64,000 bases of DNA from Pezicula radicicola (lineage: Eukaryota > Ascomycota > Leotiomycetes > Helotiales > Dermateaceae). The DNA lies in the NCBI GenBank assembly GCA_003008705.1, contig PDUO01000072.1:133383-197382 (forward strand), in the 5' to 3' direction. The position numbers were made by a program, and so were the translations under genes. Within the stretch, counting starts at the first letter, position 1; every line of letters begins with the position of its first letter. A model generated the notes under the pieces. That model did not search any database and was not told the DNA's origin. It saw nothing but the letters and a program-made list of their open reading frames with translations. Below, piece by piece: positions 1 to 13,629 of the stretch.

Positions 1-1544
1 CGGGAGTATCTCGAGGACGCCTTACCATCGTTAAAGTATGTGCTTCCGTCCGAATTATCGTACGAGTAACTTCCATCCCTATACGGCGATATTCAGTCAG
101 CGTTCTTTCTTTCACTCCCCACATAACTAAAACCAGCAGAAGTCAAGGACGCTTGCATATAGGAATAATAATGGTTGCCCTATCCGTTCACTGCTGTCAG
201 CTTGTCTCTAAATTTCAGAAAGGATCTAATAACCAAGACTAGTGAGACTGGAGAGAATGTAGACCTGCCTTCCTATTTATTCTATGGTGGATTATCTTAG
301 AGTAAGAAGTCGAACCACGGAAGATGTGGATACTTCTGCCGTTTATACGCGCTACATTGTTGGTCGGTTTATTTCCAGCATACTTCGAGAAAACCGTTCT
401 CATCGCAGAAGTAACGTGACTGAGTTGTATATTCAGTATATTCGATGATCTAGCTTTGGATTGTTCGTTGGAGTAATAATCTCAAGTTGTAATGCTCGGA
501 GGATGAATTATTTACTTAAAGGATCAAAAGTGTCACATCCATTAATGTTGCTACTCTTTATACCTCGAGTCCTAGTACCAACGCTTAAGTCCATTTCTAT
601 TGTCTGTCTTCTTAGGGACATGTAAATGTAGTAGCTAGGCGAATCAACTTCAAGTACAGCTTTATAACTTATCTAATCTAGGGGCTGTCCATCCGGTACA
701 GCGTGCTGTTAACCAACAACGAAGTGAAGAGGAGTTAACGCTGGGACGGATATCGCGGTAATCAAGTAACCTGGAGCCAATGACGATGGATTTGGTCATG
801 TAGGCTGGCAACCAATAGAGCGAAATATTGGTGACTGGTTTGGGATCGCAGGGAACGGGGTTTGTAGCTGGATGATGAGCAATGATGATGATTGGATAAT
901 AAATAGTCAGTGATATTAATTTACCTTGACAACTGAAGCAGAGGCTGGTCAAAATTGGGGGCTAGATATATCTTGATACCAAAGGAAGGAGGAAGCAAAT
1001 AGGGGGGAGGATTTGATATTTCGAGGCGAGGTACCTAGAGAAAGAGCCGAAAACCGAAACCAGGCGCTTAGGAAACCCCTGCTACCCCCCCGCCTTCCTC
1101 CCACCTTGTCGCTAATTTAAGCGACGCCTGGCCTAGTAGCAGAGTACCAGTTCTCGGACCCCAGGAGACCCCTGGCCTATCCAAGAGGGATTTCCCGGGA
1201 AACCGAGACTAGTAGAGAACTACTATCAGGAATCTACTGGTAGCACAATGCGCCGGAAATCCTGGCCAATTGAAGGCTAGTAGAATTCAACTGATAGAAA
1301 ATCACTGCTGGCACATTACTACTCGAAGTCCAGGCGGAAATTCCCGGGTAAATATAAACCAACTAGCATACGAAATCAACCCCATATATCTCTCAATAGA
1401 TCCTGGCCAGAGTTTCTCCATTAAACCCAAGCGGCCGAGAAGAGCTCTTAGTTCAGAAAGGAATGACTAAAAGCCGCTGACATCAGGTTGCGAGGACGCA
1501 TCGTAGGCAAATTCGTATGGAGCTATGCCTTGCTCTGTGAAGCG
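1..1544. other. No gene recognised
   Basis: Mixed-composition DNA with many stops on both strands. Short open frames exist but none shows a family motif or plausible splice structure. The part around 1080-1440 is relatively GC-rich and contains several short palindromic words such as ttcccgggaa, without a clear repeat unit. I see nothing I can name here. Confidence 0.5.
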
Positions 1545-1871
1545 TCATGCGCTGCCTCTAACGTCGCGGGGCTGTTTAACAAGACTTGAAGTTTTCCAAG
1601 GCACAGCCACAGATCCAATGTTGACGAGAATTTCGTTCTCATCGAGAGAGAAATGGTTGTGCAGCAAGATAATGCCGAAGAGTTTCTGAACCTTATGCTT
1701 GTCAAAAGAGCAATATCCGCAGGCTTCAAGCTGCTGCCAGCATCCGCGATTCTTGGCAACGAGTTGTAGTGTTGAGCGGAGTAAGGAAGGACGGCGGTGG
1801 CCATGGTGCTGAGATGATCGATCAAAGGATTTCCAAGGTTGAGGCCTGTTGGTTGTTGGGGTAATCGGCAA
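1545..1871 (-). pseudogene. Fragment of a fungal hypothetical protein
   Basis: A 108-codon minus-strand frame whose second half reads like a real protein: a stretch with LFGIILLHNHFSLDENEILV followed shortly by VAVPWKTS. The pattern of a hydrophobic strand, HxHF, then an acidic stretch and a Val-Pro-Trp end resembles a small hypothetical family I have seen in filamentous fungi, but I cannot name its function. The first about 35 codons look unlike it, so the fragment is probably truncated at its N-terminus, and no start can be chosen. It could still be chance similarity. Neighbouring DNA up to 2.8 kb adds no further exon that I can see. Confidence 0.3.
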
Positions 1872-2834
1872 ACAATGTATAAATTTGGAGACTGGGTGTA
1901 ACTTAGTGGGCGCTGCCTCGCCTAATGTCTTTGCCTGCCAAGTTATTTTGAATTGGTGTTGACTGTCTACAACTTTCTATTCTTTCCATAAGTAGGCGCC
2001 CGACTGGGGAGGCTGAGAATACGGCTAGCAGGCTTTGGTCGAGACACGTCACGATTGCACAGACAGATGTGACCAGGAGTCTTTCCCTTGATTTATTCTC
2101 CCCCAATAGAAGGCGCCCCATGCTACATATTTGTCGGCATTGATCATGAGCCCCATTTGAAGCAGAGTTACAGACTTGATTGGCAGTCGTTTCCCTCTGT
2201 TGATGGAGTTGGGGGGCAATTTGAACTGGTGGGGTCAGCTCCAACCGTTCCAACCGCCCGCTGCTTCAAAACATAGGATTTCCAACGCCCAATCATTCTT
2301 TAGTACCACCCAATTTTGTTGGAGGTACCTGGTTTATATGACCGTGGCTCTGGGTATATATATAGTGGCCGAGTATATAATATACAATTAAACTTCCTCT
2401 TCTGATGAACCACGAAGATCAATATCCACTACTTTTATCAGCCACAGGGATATCTAGTAAGTTCTATCAACCCTAGATATGTAGAGCCTTTAGAATTGAC
2501 CAGCTACTGCGCTAAATTTAGCAAAATGTCTATAAACACATTCCTTCTAAGTCGGGACCAGGTCTTCTATACGCCGGGCTTAGAAGATTCAGGCGGACGG
2601 AGTATAGGCATTTCTACACGGAACAATGGATCCAAAGTCAACGTAGTACTCGAATAGAGAGTATCGGCCTCTACGGACTTAGGGGTACGTGTTACTAAGG
2701 CACTAGAAAATAACCCGACTAATGAGGATGTGAACCAGCCTAAAGAGATTCATACCTTGAAATTTAAAGGCCTTTTCATTGTCTAAGAACAATCCCTTTC
2801 TGCCCTTGTCTACGAGTGTCCTTAGAAACCTCTA

Positions 2835-3371
2835 AACCTTCGGGATGTACTTTTAACAATCGCGAAGCCTTCTAGGGACGATAGAGGCAAACTTGCTGGT
2901 ATAATTGCGATATAGATTAGATCCCTCAACGTCCATTTCAGACTTCGGCATGCGGGCTTACGAACTAAGAGCTTCATCTTCTTCGGTGATGCCAAAAAGC
3001 TAGATCTCACCAATCCTTACATTCTAGATTAGGGACGTCCCTCTTCCCCCAGTATCTACGAACACCCCGAGTATTATGCAGGCCAATCCCTCTGGTTCCA
3101 CGATGTTTGGTCTCTGATGATAGTATTGTCCGAGATCGCAGAGTGGAAACCCGTTGATAGAACTTTTCAGGATGCACATAAGCTATTATAAAAGAAGTTG
3201 CAGAGGAAGAAGAAGGTGATAGATGCCAGCTAGAAGGGTAATCGGACTACAAAGGTTATACAGTATAGCTTCAAGTTTCTTAAGAGAGATCGCTCCACGC
3301 TCGAGAGCCTCAGCAGGAAGGAAGTTGAGCGTTTCTTCGATACACTCTGCAGTCTTATCGACGGGCCTTGA
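2835..3371 (+). pseudogene. Relic of a fungal kinase-like (HeLo/DUF7580-type) protein
   Basis: One continuous plus-strand frame, interrupted only by stops, gives a C-terminal kinase-like domain: FFGDAKKLDLTNPYILD, then a stop, GRPSSPSIYEHPEYYAGQ, LWFHDVWSLMIVLSEIAEW, and a lysine-rich tail ending RKEVERFFDTLCSLIDGP. This order (DWGRP, HPEY, DVWSLG-like, EIAEW) is typical of the pseudokinase half of fungal HeLo/prion-inhibition and DUF7580 proteins, which act in heterokaryon incompatibility and innate-like responses. Stops at 2913-2915, 3030-3032 and near 3200 and 3225 fall where Gln or Trp is expected (for example ILD-stop-GRP for ILDWGRP). The N-terminal half is missing or unrecognisable. 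Function of the family is from memory; the break pattern is seen directly. Confidence 0.6.
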
Positions 3372-3517
3372 AAAGTTTTATAACGAAGGCATCCATTATA
3401 TAGCACTATGAAAACGATCAGGTCGCTGAGATACATCGCCCTTCTCGCATTCTCTTTCGAAGAGTCGTCTAGCCCGTGCGGGGCAAATCCATAAAGTTGT
3501 AGGATCCATCCTACTAC

Positions 3518-4096
3518 CTAGCTTTCGTTTTTAAGGTCTGCAACAATAGTGCGGGGGTCTCCATTTGCGAGCCCATTGAGCTTCTTGTCGTCCACCGTCT
3601 CATCCAAACGGTGTTGGATGCTTCTCAGCTGGTTTTCCTCTTTTGCTTGATTATTGGTCAACCTGTGAGGAGCTAGGGGGTAAGTGTTGAGTAACGTACT
3701 TTGCTCCTTTTTGTCTCTGGCGAAAGTTGCGTCCCTTTGCCCTCCCATCAAGCAAGGCACACTCAAGATCTTCTCCCTTTGGATTGACTAAGCGCCAATG
3801 ATTATATCGCAATGTGGAGCCGGTGATATAAGAAATCGCATATTGCGGAAGACTCGAGTGCTGCTCGAGTAGTACCAAGTTAGGTGGATAGCACCTAGTG
3901 GAGTGTGCAAGTCGCCGGTGATACTCGTTCCGCCGTTCTCCTCCTTGCCAGTCAATTTCTCAAAGCTTATGAAGGGAAATTCGAGAACGTTTTCCGCGAA
4001 GTCTCGAGATACAACGTTGCCTTGCATATTGCCAGTGTCGATAGTACATTTCGCGATCTTGGTGATATAATGCCTGTCTTGTCGGTTGGACACCAC
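3518..4096 (-). pseudogene. Retropepsin-like aspartic protease relic
   Basis: A single minus-strand frame of about 192 codons with one in-frame TAG (3790-3788). The first half has the aspartic-protease signature C-x-IDTG-x-x-QGN-x-VS, a GGTSITGDL strand, an HLTWYY strand and the terminal MRFLISPAPHCDIIIGA, matching the retroviral-type aspartyl proteases found as single genes in many fungal genomes. After the stop the frame continues with SIQREKILSVPCLMGG and a charged, probably coiled tail rich in K, E and D, as in that family. The stop follows IIGA, where a CAG codon becoming TAG would explain it. Whether it descends from a retroelement or a domesticated gene is open. Confidence 0.6.
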
Positions 4097-6097
4097 ATGG
4101 ACTGGAAGAATCCAAGGAGAGGGCCATGCGGAAGTGTTGCTGTCAATCTACATTGAGTTATGGCTAGCCATGATCAAAGAGAATAATACGCTCTCCGACT
4201 CAGAAGTCATGATAAATAGATTGGTGAGATTTTTGTTAGGTTAAAGATTGTCTGAGATATTATATAGGGATGAAGTACCGCCCTGAGAAATTTTTGGCCA
4301 CTTGACGCAGAACATCTTGAGAAGTTGATTAACCAAGTTGCTCTTGGGTGGGAGGAAAGCGGGAACCTCGTAAGTGGCGGCGAAGGTCGACTCCTTGGTT
4401 TCAATCAAGTGAGGGTCCGTTTCCACAAGGGTAGCTGGAGATTTGGTGGATGTTGTAGAAGTGGAATTGGAGCGGTGAGCTAAGGGCATCATTCAATGTG
4501 GGAGAGGCTGGAGATGGACTGCCCTCACTGTGGCGGACTGCTTGGATATCCGAGTGTCGTATGAAACGAGAAAGGAAGCGCGCCTTTGGCACTAATATAT
4601 TTCCAGCTTGACTTGAAGTTGTTTCGAAAATATTTGAAAGTTCAGCGATAGCCAACTTTCCACGGCATGATATGATTCTTATAGCAGCTGGAAGACAGTT
4701 CTTATATCCGCCGCGGCTTCCAAACTACCCGACATCTCCACACACGCTGAACACGGATCCTCATGCCTTGCACCTTCTCCTCAAAAAAGCCCCCATACTA
4801 AGCATAGCCCTCCTGACCACCCTTTTCTCAGCAGAGGGCTTCCCTCATTCGGTATCCTCGGGCTTGGGTTGCACAAATAATTCAAGTCAAGGGTAGCCTC
4901 TATCAAAGTTGAGAAGAAGGCGCCTAGCTCTCTTTGCTTTTTCTTAGGCAGGTGTGAAAATTGGCCTCCCCATGTTGACCTTAACACCGTACTGCCTTCC
5001 AGCGCACCCCGACATATGCTTTCCATGGCTCCAACGTTCGAGCTGAATTGGCGACATTGGTTTTCAGGGCCTTTCTTCATATAAAAATGAAGCTCCGCTC
5101 ATCGCTCTGATAGATGGGACCTCTCTCCCCGCTGCGTAAGCTCAGCTTGGGTGGGGGGCGCGAACATGTTGCCAGCGCATCAATGTCTGTATATCGAGAG
5201 TTTGTAGTAGAATCGTTCGAAATCGATAGCTTTCAAATCGTTGGATAGAAGAATATATTTTTATTTTTATCCGAGGGTTTACTACTACAACAGAGCAACA
5301 ACTTTGATGTTGAATTTAAGTCTACTAGTTCTTAAATAGATTGCCTTTGTATTGATTACAGAGCCCATAAAGCTTCGCTGTTAGACAGCATCTTACTTTG
5401 ATTCAAACTTGGTATAGTATATATTTCTCGGAGTTTATTGTAGTGTTCTGATTATACAGAGAAAGTATTTCGCTGTACCGAATAGTATGCTATACCACCC
5501 ATACAACACCGAGTAGACAATGTATATCGTCTCAATATTATTAGTTATATAGTAGAAGGTCATCCAGTCATCTAGATACATTTGGAAATGGAATATCAAT
5601 ACCCAAAGCCTCGCATCTGTAATGAGCTGGTGTCGCCCTGGTTAGGCAGATGTAGTCGACGCGGTATCATGATTAATATATAATAAACCCTTTCACTTGT
5701 CAAGGAGACCTGAAAGTCAAGTATTTCTCTACCAATGGGCTTTCCCTCTCTCGCGATATATGAGTTAGGGGCCACAATCAACTTTATACGTCAGAAATCC
5801 TCCCACTCGTATTCAGCCACTAACACTAACATTGGGTGATGCAGCGTTCCTACTTGACATGTTCTATACATACAGGGTGCCTTTTCCAATAAATAAATGA
5901 GGCTTCTAATCTTCCTGTAGATAGGGAACTAAGGGGTGAGGCTCCAATATAGAAAGTACGATCAAGCCCCTAGAATAGGAGTAAATTCTCTCCCTTAATC
6001 TCTATATTTTATAGGGAAAGTGAAGTAGCTAATAATATTACCCTACTCCTCAATATTTCTGAAGTTCTACCAAGAGCCTGGAAGACTCGTTGGAAGG
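4097..6097. other. No gene recognised
   Basis: Two kilobases with several 60-100-codon frames on the minus strand (for example 4241-4492 and 4781-5080), none with a motif I recognise. Composition drops to AT-rich after about 5200. I cannot support a gene here. Confidence 0.45.
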
Positions 6098-7148
6098 ATG
6101 ACTTCCCCCGAGCCAACAGCTGCGAACTCCCCTTCTAGCGGCTATTTCTCAGCTGACACTACTTTGGCAGACTCGGGGCAATCCCAACCAAAAGGCTGTC
6201 TCTCGTGTTTAGAAATCTGGCGTACGTTATCTTATCGTGACAGAGAACGCCCCTGGCCTCCGGTGAAGAACCTCAGTAAACCCTGTCATGGGTATCCTGC
6301 TTTGGCGAACTTGATGTTCAACAACCCTGGTTTCCAATCTTTTCAGGCTTTTCGGGACCTTCACATCAAAAGTCTTCTCTATTACCAGGCCAAGCTTGAC
6401 ACTATAAGAAAAGAACTTCATAAACTCGAATGGGAAGATTATAGTAACGGAACATTTGAGGATCATGAGAATTTGTCCAAGAATGTTGGCTACTTGTTCA
6501 AAACCGAAACCAAACCCTAGTGCAGGAGGTACAGCGAGTACAGCGAGCACAGGGGGTACAGGGAGTGCAGGGGGTAAAGGGATTGAAGGGGCTGAAGAGG
6601 GCAAGAGCAAGCAGATACGCAAAGTAGAGGAAATGCGGAAGGTGCTGAAAGACTGTAGTAAGAAATCAGTGCATTTTCATGTACTAGGGCAAGCACATCG
6701 TCGAAACGCAACTCAAATGCTTCGGATACGACTTTCGCAAAATTCATTTTAGAACTCCGACGAAAGATGTCCAACAAGAGCCATGTTTCCGAAAAGCCCG
6801 AGGAGTGTCCTGGGGAGGAGAAAATCGAGATCGTTATATATCGCCTTAGGACATTGCTTGCTTTCACCACCTTCGTTGCCACTATCTTTGCTTCGCTCCT
6901 GCCTATCCTCGCCATCGTGGTGCTGTCCAAAATACATAAGTAGTCAATGGTTTTTGGGTTCATTGCGCTGTTTACGGGCCTCTTTACTATGGGACTTATG
7001 ATGCTTACCCCATCAGGGACAAAGAGGACTAAGATATTTACCGCTAGTGCTGCGTGAGTTTCCTCGGACCGACCGTGTTCGAAGATGCTAATTACCTGCC
7101 AGGTTCGCGGCGGTGATGGTTGTGTTTGTGCAAAACCAGACGAGTTGA
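6098..7148 (+). pseudogene. DUF6594-family membrane protein, disrupted
   Basis: The start at 6098 opens a 140-codon frame with the DUF6594 N-terminal signature: CHGYPALANLMFNNPGFQSF, FRDLHIKSLLYYQAKLDTIR and KELHKLEWEDY. The middle is out of frame: a Gly/Ala/Ser/Thr low-complexity run and KQIRKVEEMRKVLKDC appear in another frame at 6525-6655. The C-terminus returns to the first frame with IVIYRLRTLLAFTTFVATIF, a first membrane helix, an in-frame TAG at 6941-6943 before SMVFGFIALFTGLFTMGL, and a final exon after a clean 49-bp intron (7054-7102, branch-like gctaat) ending FAAVMVVFVQNQTS. Length and helix layout fit the family, whose function is unknown. Either extra introns rescue the middle or, more likely given the TAG, it is a pseudogene. 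Confidence 0.7.
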
Positions 7149-7659
7149 AATGGGTCGTAATACTGGGGATAATGGGATTTCAGCTTAGCTATTGAGTCTT
7201 GATATTTTGTGAAGTGTTCTTCGTGATGATATAGTCCTTGGAACAGAGTGTTCATTTGATTCAGCGATTGGATTATTTACGCCTCACGACTTTATGATTC
7301 ATGATTGCTTTCTTAAAAGTGTTCCTTTGCCTTACATGGAAAAGTTCTTGGGTGGTATTTCGGTTTAGCAACACGGTTATTACGACAGAAGGAGGGTCGT
7401 CGAGTTCCAGAGTTCCTTATTTTCTTGTCGGGTCTTCAAATCCACTCCCCAAACGGCCAATTGACTTCCACAACCATCAATGCTCTCCTCCGTAGTATAA
7501 CCTCTCATACACTCTACGGTCAAAATCCTCTCCGCAACATTTATGTTAACATATTTTAGCCTAACCCGTGCTTCCTCGGGGATATTCTCAGTCTTAACCT
7601 TATCTTCTTCCAACTCTTAGGGTTAGGGTTAACTATTATTAATAACTTATCTTTATTCT
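7149..7659. other. Spacer before the Copia-type element
   Basis: No gene recognised. At 7617-7631 there are two adjacent TTAGGG-like units reading left to right, just outside the left LTR; two units are too few to call a telomeric tract. Confidence 0.4.
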
Positions 7660-7845
7660 TGTTGGTATCACAGGCCTATAAGTTAATACAGGGGTTTACG
7701 TAAATATAGGGGTCTTGGTTGTTGGTTCATAATTCAGTTGTATTCTCTAGATAGATAGTATAGAACTCTAAGGATATACCTCGACCCTGTACTAACCCTA
7801 ATTAGGTAAGTATGAAATACCTATGAACTACGTATATACGTAACA
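7660..7845 (-). repeat. Left LTR of the Copia-type element (3' LTR)
   Basis: Begins tgttggtatcac and ends cgtaaca. It aligns end to end, without gaps, with 13444-13629. This copy keeps most of the Cs and Gs and is the less mutated of the two. Confidence 0.8.
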
Positions 7846-10800
7846 TTACTATTACTAGTAACTTCTCTTTTATAGTTCGTGCTATTACTAAACTAATAAA
7901 CCTTTTTCGTAGTAACTAAGGAAAGTCTCTATAATATTAAAAGAATATTATTATAGTATCTATATAAAAGAAAGTAGACAATTTAGTTATATAAAAGGAA
8001 ATCCCTTATTACTTAACCTAACCCTCTACTTAAATCATTAGATAGTTTATATTAAGGAACTTCTTAAGTACCTTATTTAGAGTAGTCTTTATTATTATAT
8101 CTATAGGGTTATCTTATCTATTAATCTAGTAGATCTCCTAAAGTTCCTAGTGTTTATAGGATTATTAAATTACTATAATATTAATTATTAAGTATTTCTC
8201 TTTTATAGTTCTAAGCTTAACTAGATACTTATAAAGTAAATATAAATCTATATAAATAACTATTAGTATTACTAAGAATCCGAGTTATTTAGTAATTATA
8301 TAGATAGTTATATTAATAGTATAAGTTATATTATTTCCTATAACTATTCTATAGATTTTAGAAGCTAGAATACTATATATTACCTACTTACTCTTAGTTA
8401 AACTCTAATAAATTAAGTTATCTTTAATCTAGAATTAATCTTTCTCTATAGATTTATTTATTAGAATAATCTTATATCTAATCTAGGAATTTAAATCTTT
8501 ATTATTAGTAAATAATCTATTTATAAAAATAAATAATTTAATATCTATAAGATTAATTATAATATAATTAATACTATAATCTAAGTTTCTTATTTATTAG
8601 TTAATTTATTTATTTAGATTCTTAATATCTTTATCTATAGATTTCTAATATTAGACTATAATTAATAAATTAAATAATACTTCTAGCTAGTAAATTATAA
8701 TAATATAAACTATATAGATATATTACTCTATATAATCTTATTATATTATAATTAATTTAAGATTAATTAATTTAAGTTTCTTATCTTATTACTTCTAGTA
8801 GAGTTATAGAATATTATTTTATTAACTTAGAATATATTTATTAAATAGAAGTAGATTCTCTAGAGTAAGTTTCTCTTTTAGTTTAATTAAAAATTTAACT
8901 TTCTATAGTTCCTCTTCTTTTATAGCTAAGAATTCCTTTATAGTAATAATTAAGATATTATCTATTTATATTTTAACTATTCTAAAAGTATCTTTTATAA
9001 TTATAATTAATAGATAAGAATTATATATTAAGATAATTATTAAAAGCTTCTTTTTATAGTACTTATAGTAAGTTATTTATTAGTAAGTTCTTACTTCTAG
9101 GATTCTATATAATAGTTTTTATATAATTATTATTATTCCTTTAGAGTATAGATAGTTAATTTATTTTAAAGGATTAATAAAGATTAATTAATTTAAAAAT
9201 ATAGTTAACTAGATATAAGCTTAAATAATATCTCTAAGTTAAATATTAATATTCTTATTAGAAAGTTAAAAAAGACTTAATACTAATACTATAAGTACTC
9301 TTTAGCTTACTCTTTAAATTATTAATAATTAAATAAGAATAACTTCTTTTCTAGTATTATTATAAACTTAGATAATTAACCTTAATTTTTTATAAGAAGC
9401 TTTTATAACTTTATCTTTTATTTTATTAACTAGTTTAGAATTAAAGATATAAATATTATTATACTTTATAGAATTATATAGTATAAATTTAAAAACTCTA
9501 TTAATAATTAAATTATTAATCTCTTTTTTAGTTAATACCTTAAATAACTCTCTTAGAGTAATAATTATACTCTTCTTTTATAGTTTAATTATAAGGTTCT
9601 AGTTAGTTTACTCCTTATAGATTATAAATACTATTATTAGATTAATCCTATATTTTATAATATAAATAAATTAATTATTAAAGTCCTTAATATTATTTAA
9701 GTAAGCTTTAATTTCTTTAATAAAATAATTTTACTTACTCTAGTATATATTAATAATAATAGTTCTTAGTTTATTTTAAACTTCTAAGGGTTAGTCTTAG
9801 TCTTATTAAATAACTAGTAGTATATTATCTTTCTCTACTAGTTATTCTATAGTATTATAATCCTATTCTATATTATCTAGATCCTATTCTATAATATTAG
9901 ATTCTTATCTTTTTACTTCTTTATAGAATAGTTTAATAATAATAGATTAGAAGTAGATAGATCCTTATAGTATAATAAGTATATATATCTTTTTATTTAT
10001 TATAATTAATTTATAAGGTCTCTTTTATCTCTTATTCTCTCTTTAAACTTATATATTTAAATTAAAAGATAGATTAAGTATTATAAGAGTATTTAAACTA
10101 TTTTATATTATAAGAGTATTTATAACTTAATATTTTATATAAATTTAATATACTTCTTTTATAANTTTATAAATTATATATACTCTTTTTATAATACTTA
10201 GAGTTAATAGATTTAGTTTTATTATTTTAAAGTATACTCTAAAAATAAGAAATATAGATATAATTCTATTTAATTCTACTAAATTATTTATAACCTTAAA
10301 TATTATTTAAAAAATTTTTTTTTTATTAATTATTTCTTTAGAAAGTTCTTTTATAATAATTTTATAAATATAGTATATAGAAATATAATATTTTTTTATT
10401 TTATTTATATTATAATAAACTTTAATAAATACCTCCTTAATACTAATTAATATTAATCTAGTATATTATTTAAATTTTATAAAAGTAAACTACTTTCTAG
10501 TATTATATATAAGGTAGTCTAATAGACTTTAATAGATATTAATTTATTTTATTTATAATATCTTCTAAATATATTTTATTAAAATATCTTTAAAAAATCC
10601 TTCTTTATTAAATATAATAGTTAAATCTATAAGATATAATACTAGCTTTCTATTAAGATATATAATATTAATAATAACTTTATAATTAAACTTATAATTA
10701 TCTTTTAAAGTAAACTTAAATTAACTAGAGAGTAAGTTATATATTTAGTACTTCTAGTAGAACTTTATAAGTTCTTTAATACTTTAGTAGTTAAATTCTT

Positions 10801-11935
10801 AGTTTACTTATTTAAGAATCTTAATTAATTATTATATAGAAGGGTAACTAAAATATTAATAAAGTTATTATAATTTAGATTCTATAAGATAGTAGAAAGT
10901 TAGAGTTTATTTAGATTATTATAAAAGTATAAATAAATATTTTTATTTTTATATAATAGAGATAACCTTATTTCTCTAAATTAGAATATTCTCTAAGTTA
11001 TTAAATTTTATTTAAAACTTATCTATATTCTAAATATAGAGTAGGAATAGTATTTATACTATTATTACTTAAAATATAAATATACTAATTAGTATTATAA
11101 TATAGATTAAGTCTTTTAATATTACTTCTTTTTTATTAAAATAAATATTATAATCTTCTACTATTAATATATTAAGTTATATATAAGGGTTAATCTTTTA
11201 TAATATTATAAATTATAAATAATCTATTATAAAAATATCTAATACTCTAGTATCTAGAATAATATCTTAGAAGGTTATTAAATAATAATTCTTAAGTATA
11301 AATACTAAAGATTTACTTATCTTTAGTTTAATAAATCTATTCTATTAAGTAACTATATATTCTATAGCTTAGTTATTAAGAATTATAAGGGTCTAGACTT
11401 TATTAACTTATTTATAAAATTAAATAAAGAATTAATAAAGTTATAAATTAAGTTATAGATTAGTAGATTAATCTATAGATAAGTCTTTAAAGTCTTTAAC
11501 TCCTTTATATTCTATAAGAAAATACTAGAAGTCTTTAAGATTAGTATCTTACTTTATTATATATTAGGATTATTATTAGAACTTTAAAAATAAGTATTAT
11601 TATTCCTCTTTTAGATATTTTATAGACTAATATCCTAGTTTTCTATAGATATAATATTTCTTTAATCTATAAAAATAGTTTCTACCTTAAAAATTCCCTT
11701 TATTATAGTCTCCTTTAGAATTACCTTTAAAAGTCTCTTCTCTAAGGTTACTTCTAGAGTCTTCTTTATAGCTAGTTCTATAACCTACTTTAGATCTTCC
11801 TTAGTCTCCTTCTCTATTTTATATAAATATATAGTTAGTTTAGAACTAACTAGAGATATTATCTATATTATAATTATTATTATAATTATTATATAAAACT
11901 ATTTAAATATTAAATTATTAGTTCTTATATAAATA

Positions 11936-11946
11936 NNNNNNNNNNN
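11936..11946. other. Assembly gap (11 N) inside the Copia-type element
   Basis: Run of 11 N in the AT-rich interior. Single ambiguous bases also occur at 10165, 14287-14288, 14305 and 14323. Confidence 0.95.
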
Positions 11947-13443
11947 CTACTATTACTTATAGTTAGATATAAATATCTTTAAAGATATCTATAAGTATAT
12001 ATAATATAAGATTATACTTTTTAACTCCTTAGTATACTATAATAATTCTATCTTATAGACTATACTCTTATTAATATTAGTTTAAAAGTCCTTATTAAAT
12101 CTAGTATATTTAAGTAAAGAGTAGTTTAAGATACTTAAGTCTATCTTTCTCTAGATTCTATATAATTATCTTTAGAAAAGTTATCTCTCTTTACTCTAAA
12201 AGATAGAGTTAATAGTTTTCCTCTATTTTAAAGTAAGTTTTTATAAGTTAAATTATTATTTTAAGGTTATAGAATTATTCTATAATCTTATTATAATAAA
12301 ATTCATTAGCTTAGCTCTTAAGTATAATAGAGAATACTTCTAGTAGTTTTTTTTTTTTAATTTCTACTTTTTATAATAAGTTATAAAAGATTTATAATTT
12401 AATATTAAGAATATTATATAATTTACTACTAAACTTCTTATCTTTATTATAAAGCTTAGAAAGGTCTATAAGAAGCTTTATAAGTAGTACTAGTATAGTA
12501 GCTTTACTTTTAATAATTAGAGTATTCTAATTATTAGTTATAGATTAATCTATAGATTAGAACTTTAGAAGTTCTTTATACTAAGGTTATATAGATTTAT
12601 CTTATATAATAGATTATTATTTTATAATAAGTATAGTTATAGTACTTAGTAGTAATTCTAATAATTTAAGTCTAATTAATTCTTTATAGAGATTAGACTA
12701 GAATTTATCTAATTTCTTCTAGTTAGAAATCTCCTACTCTATTTACTTATATTAGTCCTTCTCTTAGAGTATATCTATTATTACTATAGGGAATCCCTTT
12801 TTATAGTCCTTTAAGATATATACTCTTTTATATTATAAGAGATCTTAGAAGTTTTATATAATATCTTAAGATACTACCTCTTATAACTTAAGTATCTATT
12901 CTTTGAAATTAATCTATATATTTTTCTAAAGTATTTCTCCTTAGTATCCTTATAGTTTAAACTATATATATCTATTTAAAATAAAGTAATTAATCTATAG
13001 TTATTTATTTACCTTATCTATAGAATTAAATTTCTTCTTTTATTTTATAATATTAATATTCTCTCTTATAATAATCTCTACTAATAGTTTTATAATTATA
13101 TAGTTATTATAGTATAACTAGTATATAAATTTATAGATTATAACTTTTATAATATAATTATAAGGTTTTATAGATAGGGTAGTAATTATTATAGTATAAT
13201 TATAGAGGTTAGTTTTATAAAAAGGATTTAAATTATTAAATACTAACTTAGAGTCTAACTATAGTACTAGCTCTAGAATAAGCCTTTAGAGAATAGTCCT
13301 CTAGTTCTTAAAAGAATAGTCCCTTAGTATATTCTCTTTAATAACTATAGATATACTTCCTTAGTTAGATATATTATAGATTATATCTCTTTTATTTAGT
13401 CTTACTAATTTATAGTTTAATAGTAAAGTTAACTATTAATTAG

Positions 13444-13629
13444 TATTAGTATTATAAACTTATAAGTTAATATAAGAGTTTATATAAATATAAAGATCTT
13501 AGTTATTAGTTTATAATTTAGTTATATTCTCTAGATAAATAATATAAAACTCTAAGGATATATTTTAACTCTATACTAACTCTAATTAGATAAGTATAAA
13601 ATACTTATAAACTATATATATATATAATA
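13444..13629 (-). repeat. Right LTR of the Copia-type element (5' LTR)
   Basis: Same length as the left LTR. The start reads tattagtattataaa where the left copy reads tgttggtatcacagg; all differences in this stretch are G-to-A or C-to-T. This copy is the more heavily mutated one. Confidence 0.8.

Larger units (their letters stand above)
7660..13629 (-). mobile_element. Copia-type LTR retrotransposon, RIP-degraded
   Basis: Two direct copies of a 186-bp LTR bound about 5.6 kb of extremely AT-rich sequence. The coding strand is minus: at 8125-8088 the reverse translation shows INR-x-DNPIDIIIK, which is the RNase H end INGxDNPADxMTK of Copia Pol after C-to-T change, and near 8950-8985 a V-K-I-x-I-D-N-I-L-I string matches the reverse-transcriptase YVDDI region. 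The polyprotein therefore runs from right to left with RNase H near the left LTR. Almost every other codon is destroyed, so no protein is made. Gag and integrase could not be read. Clear target-site duplications are not visible, and similarity of the two LTRs may continue about 25 bp beyond the stated right ends. Confidence 0.8.

Noticed and set aside
7617..7631. Two TTAGGG-like units next to the left Copia LTR
   Set aside because: Two units can arise by chance and there is no longer telomeric tract or chromosome end nearby.
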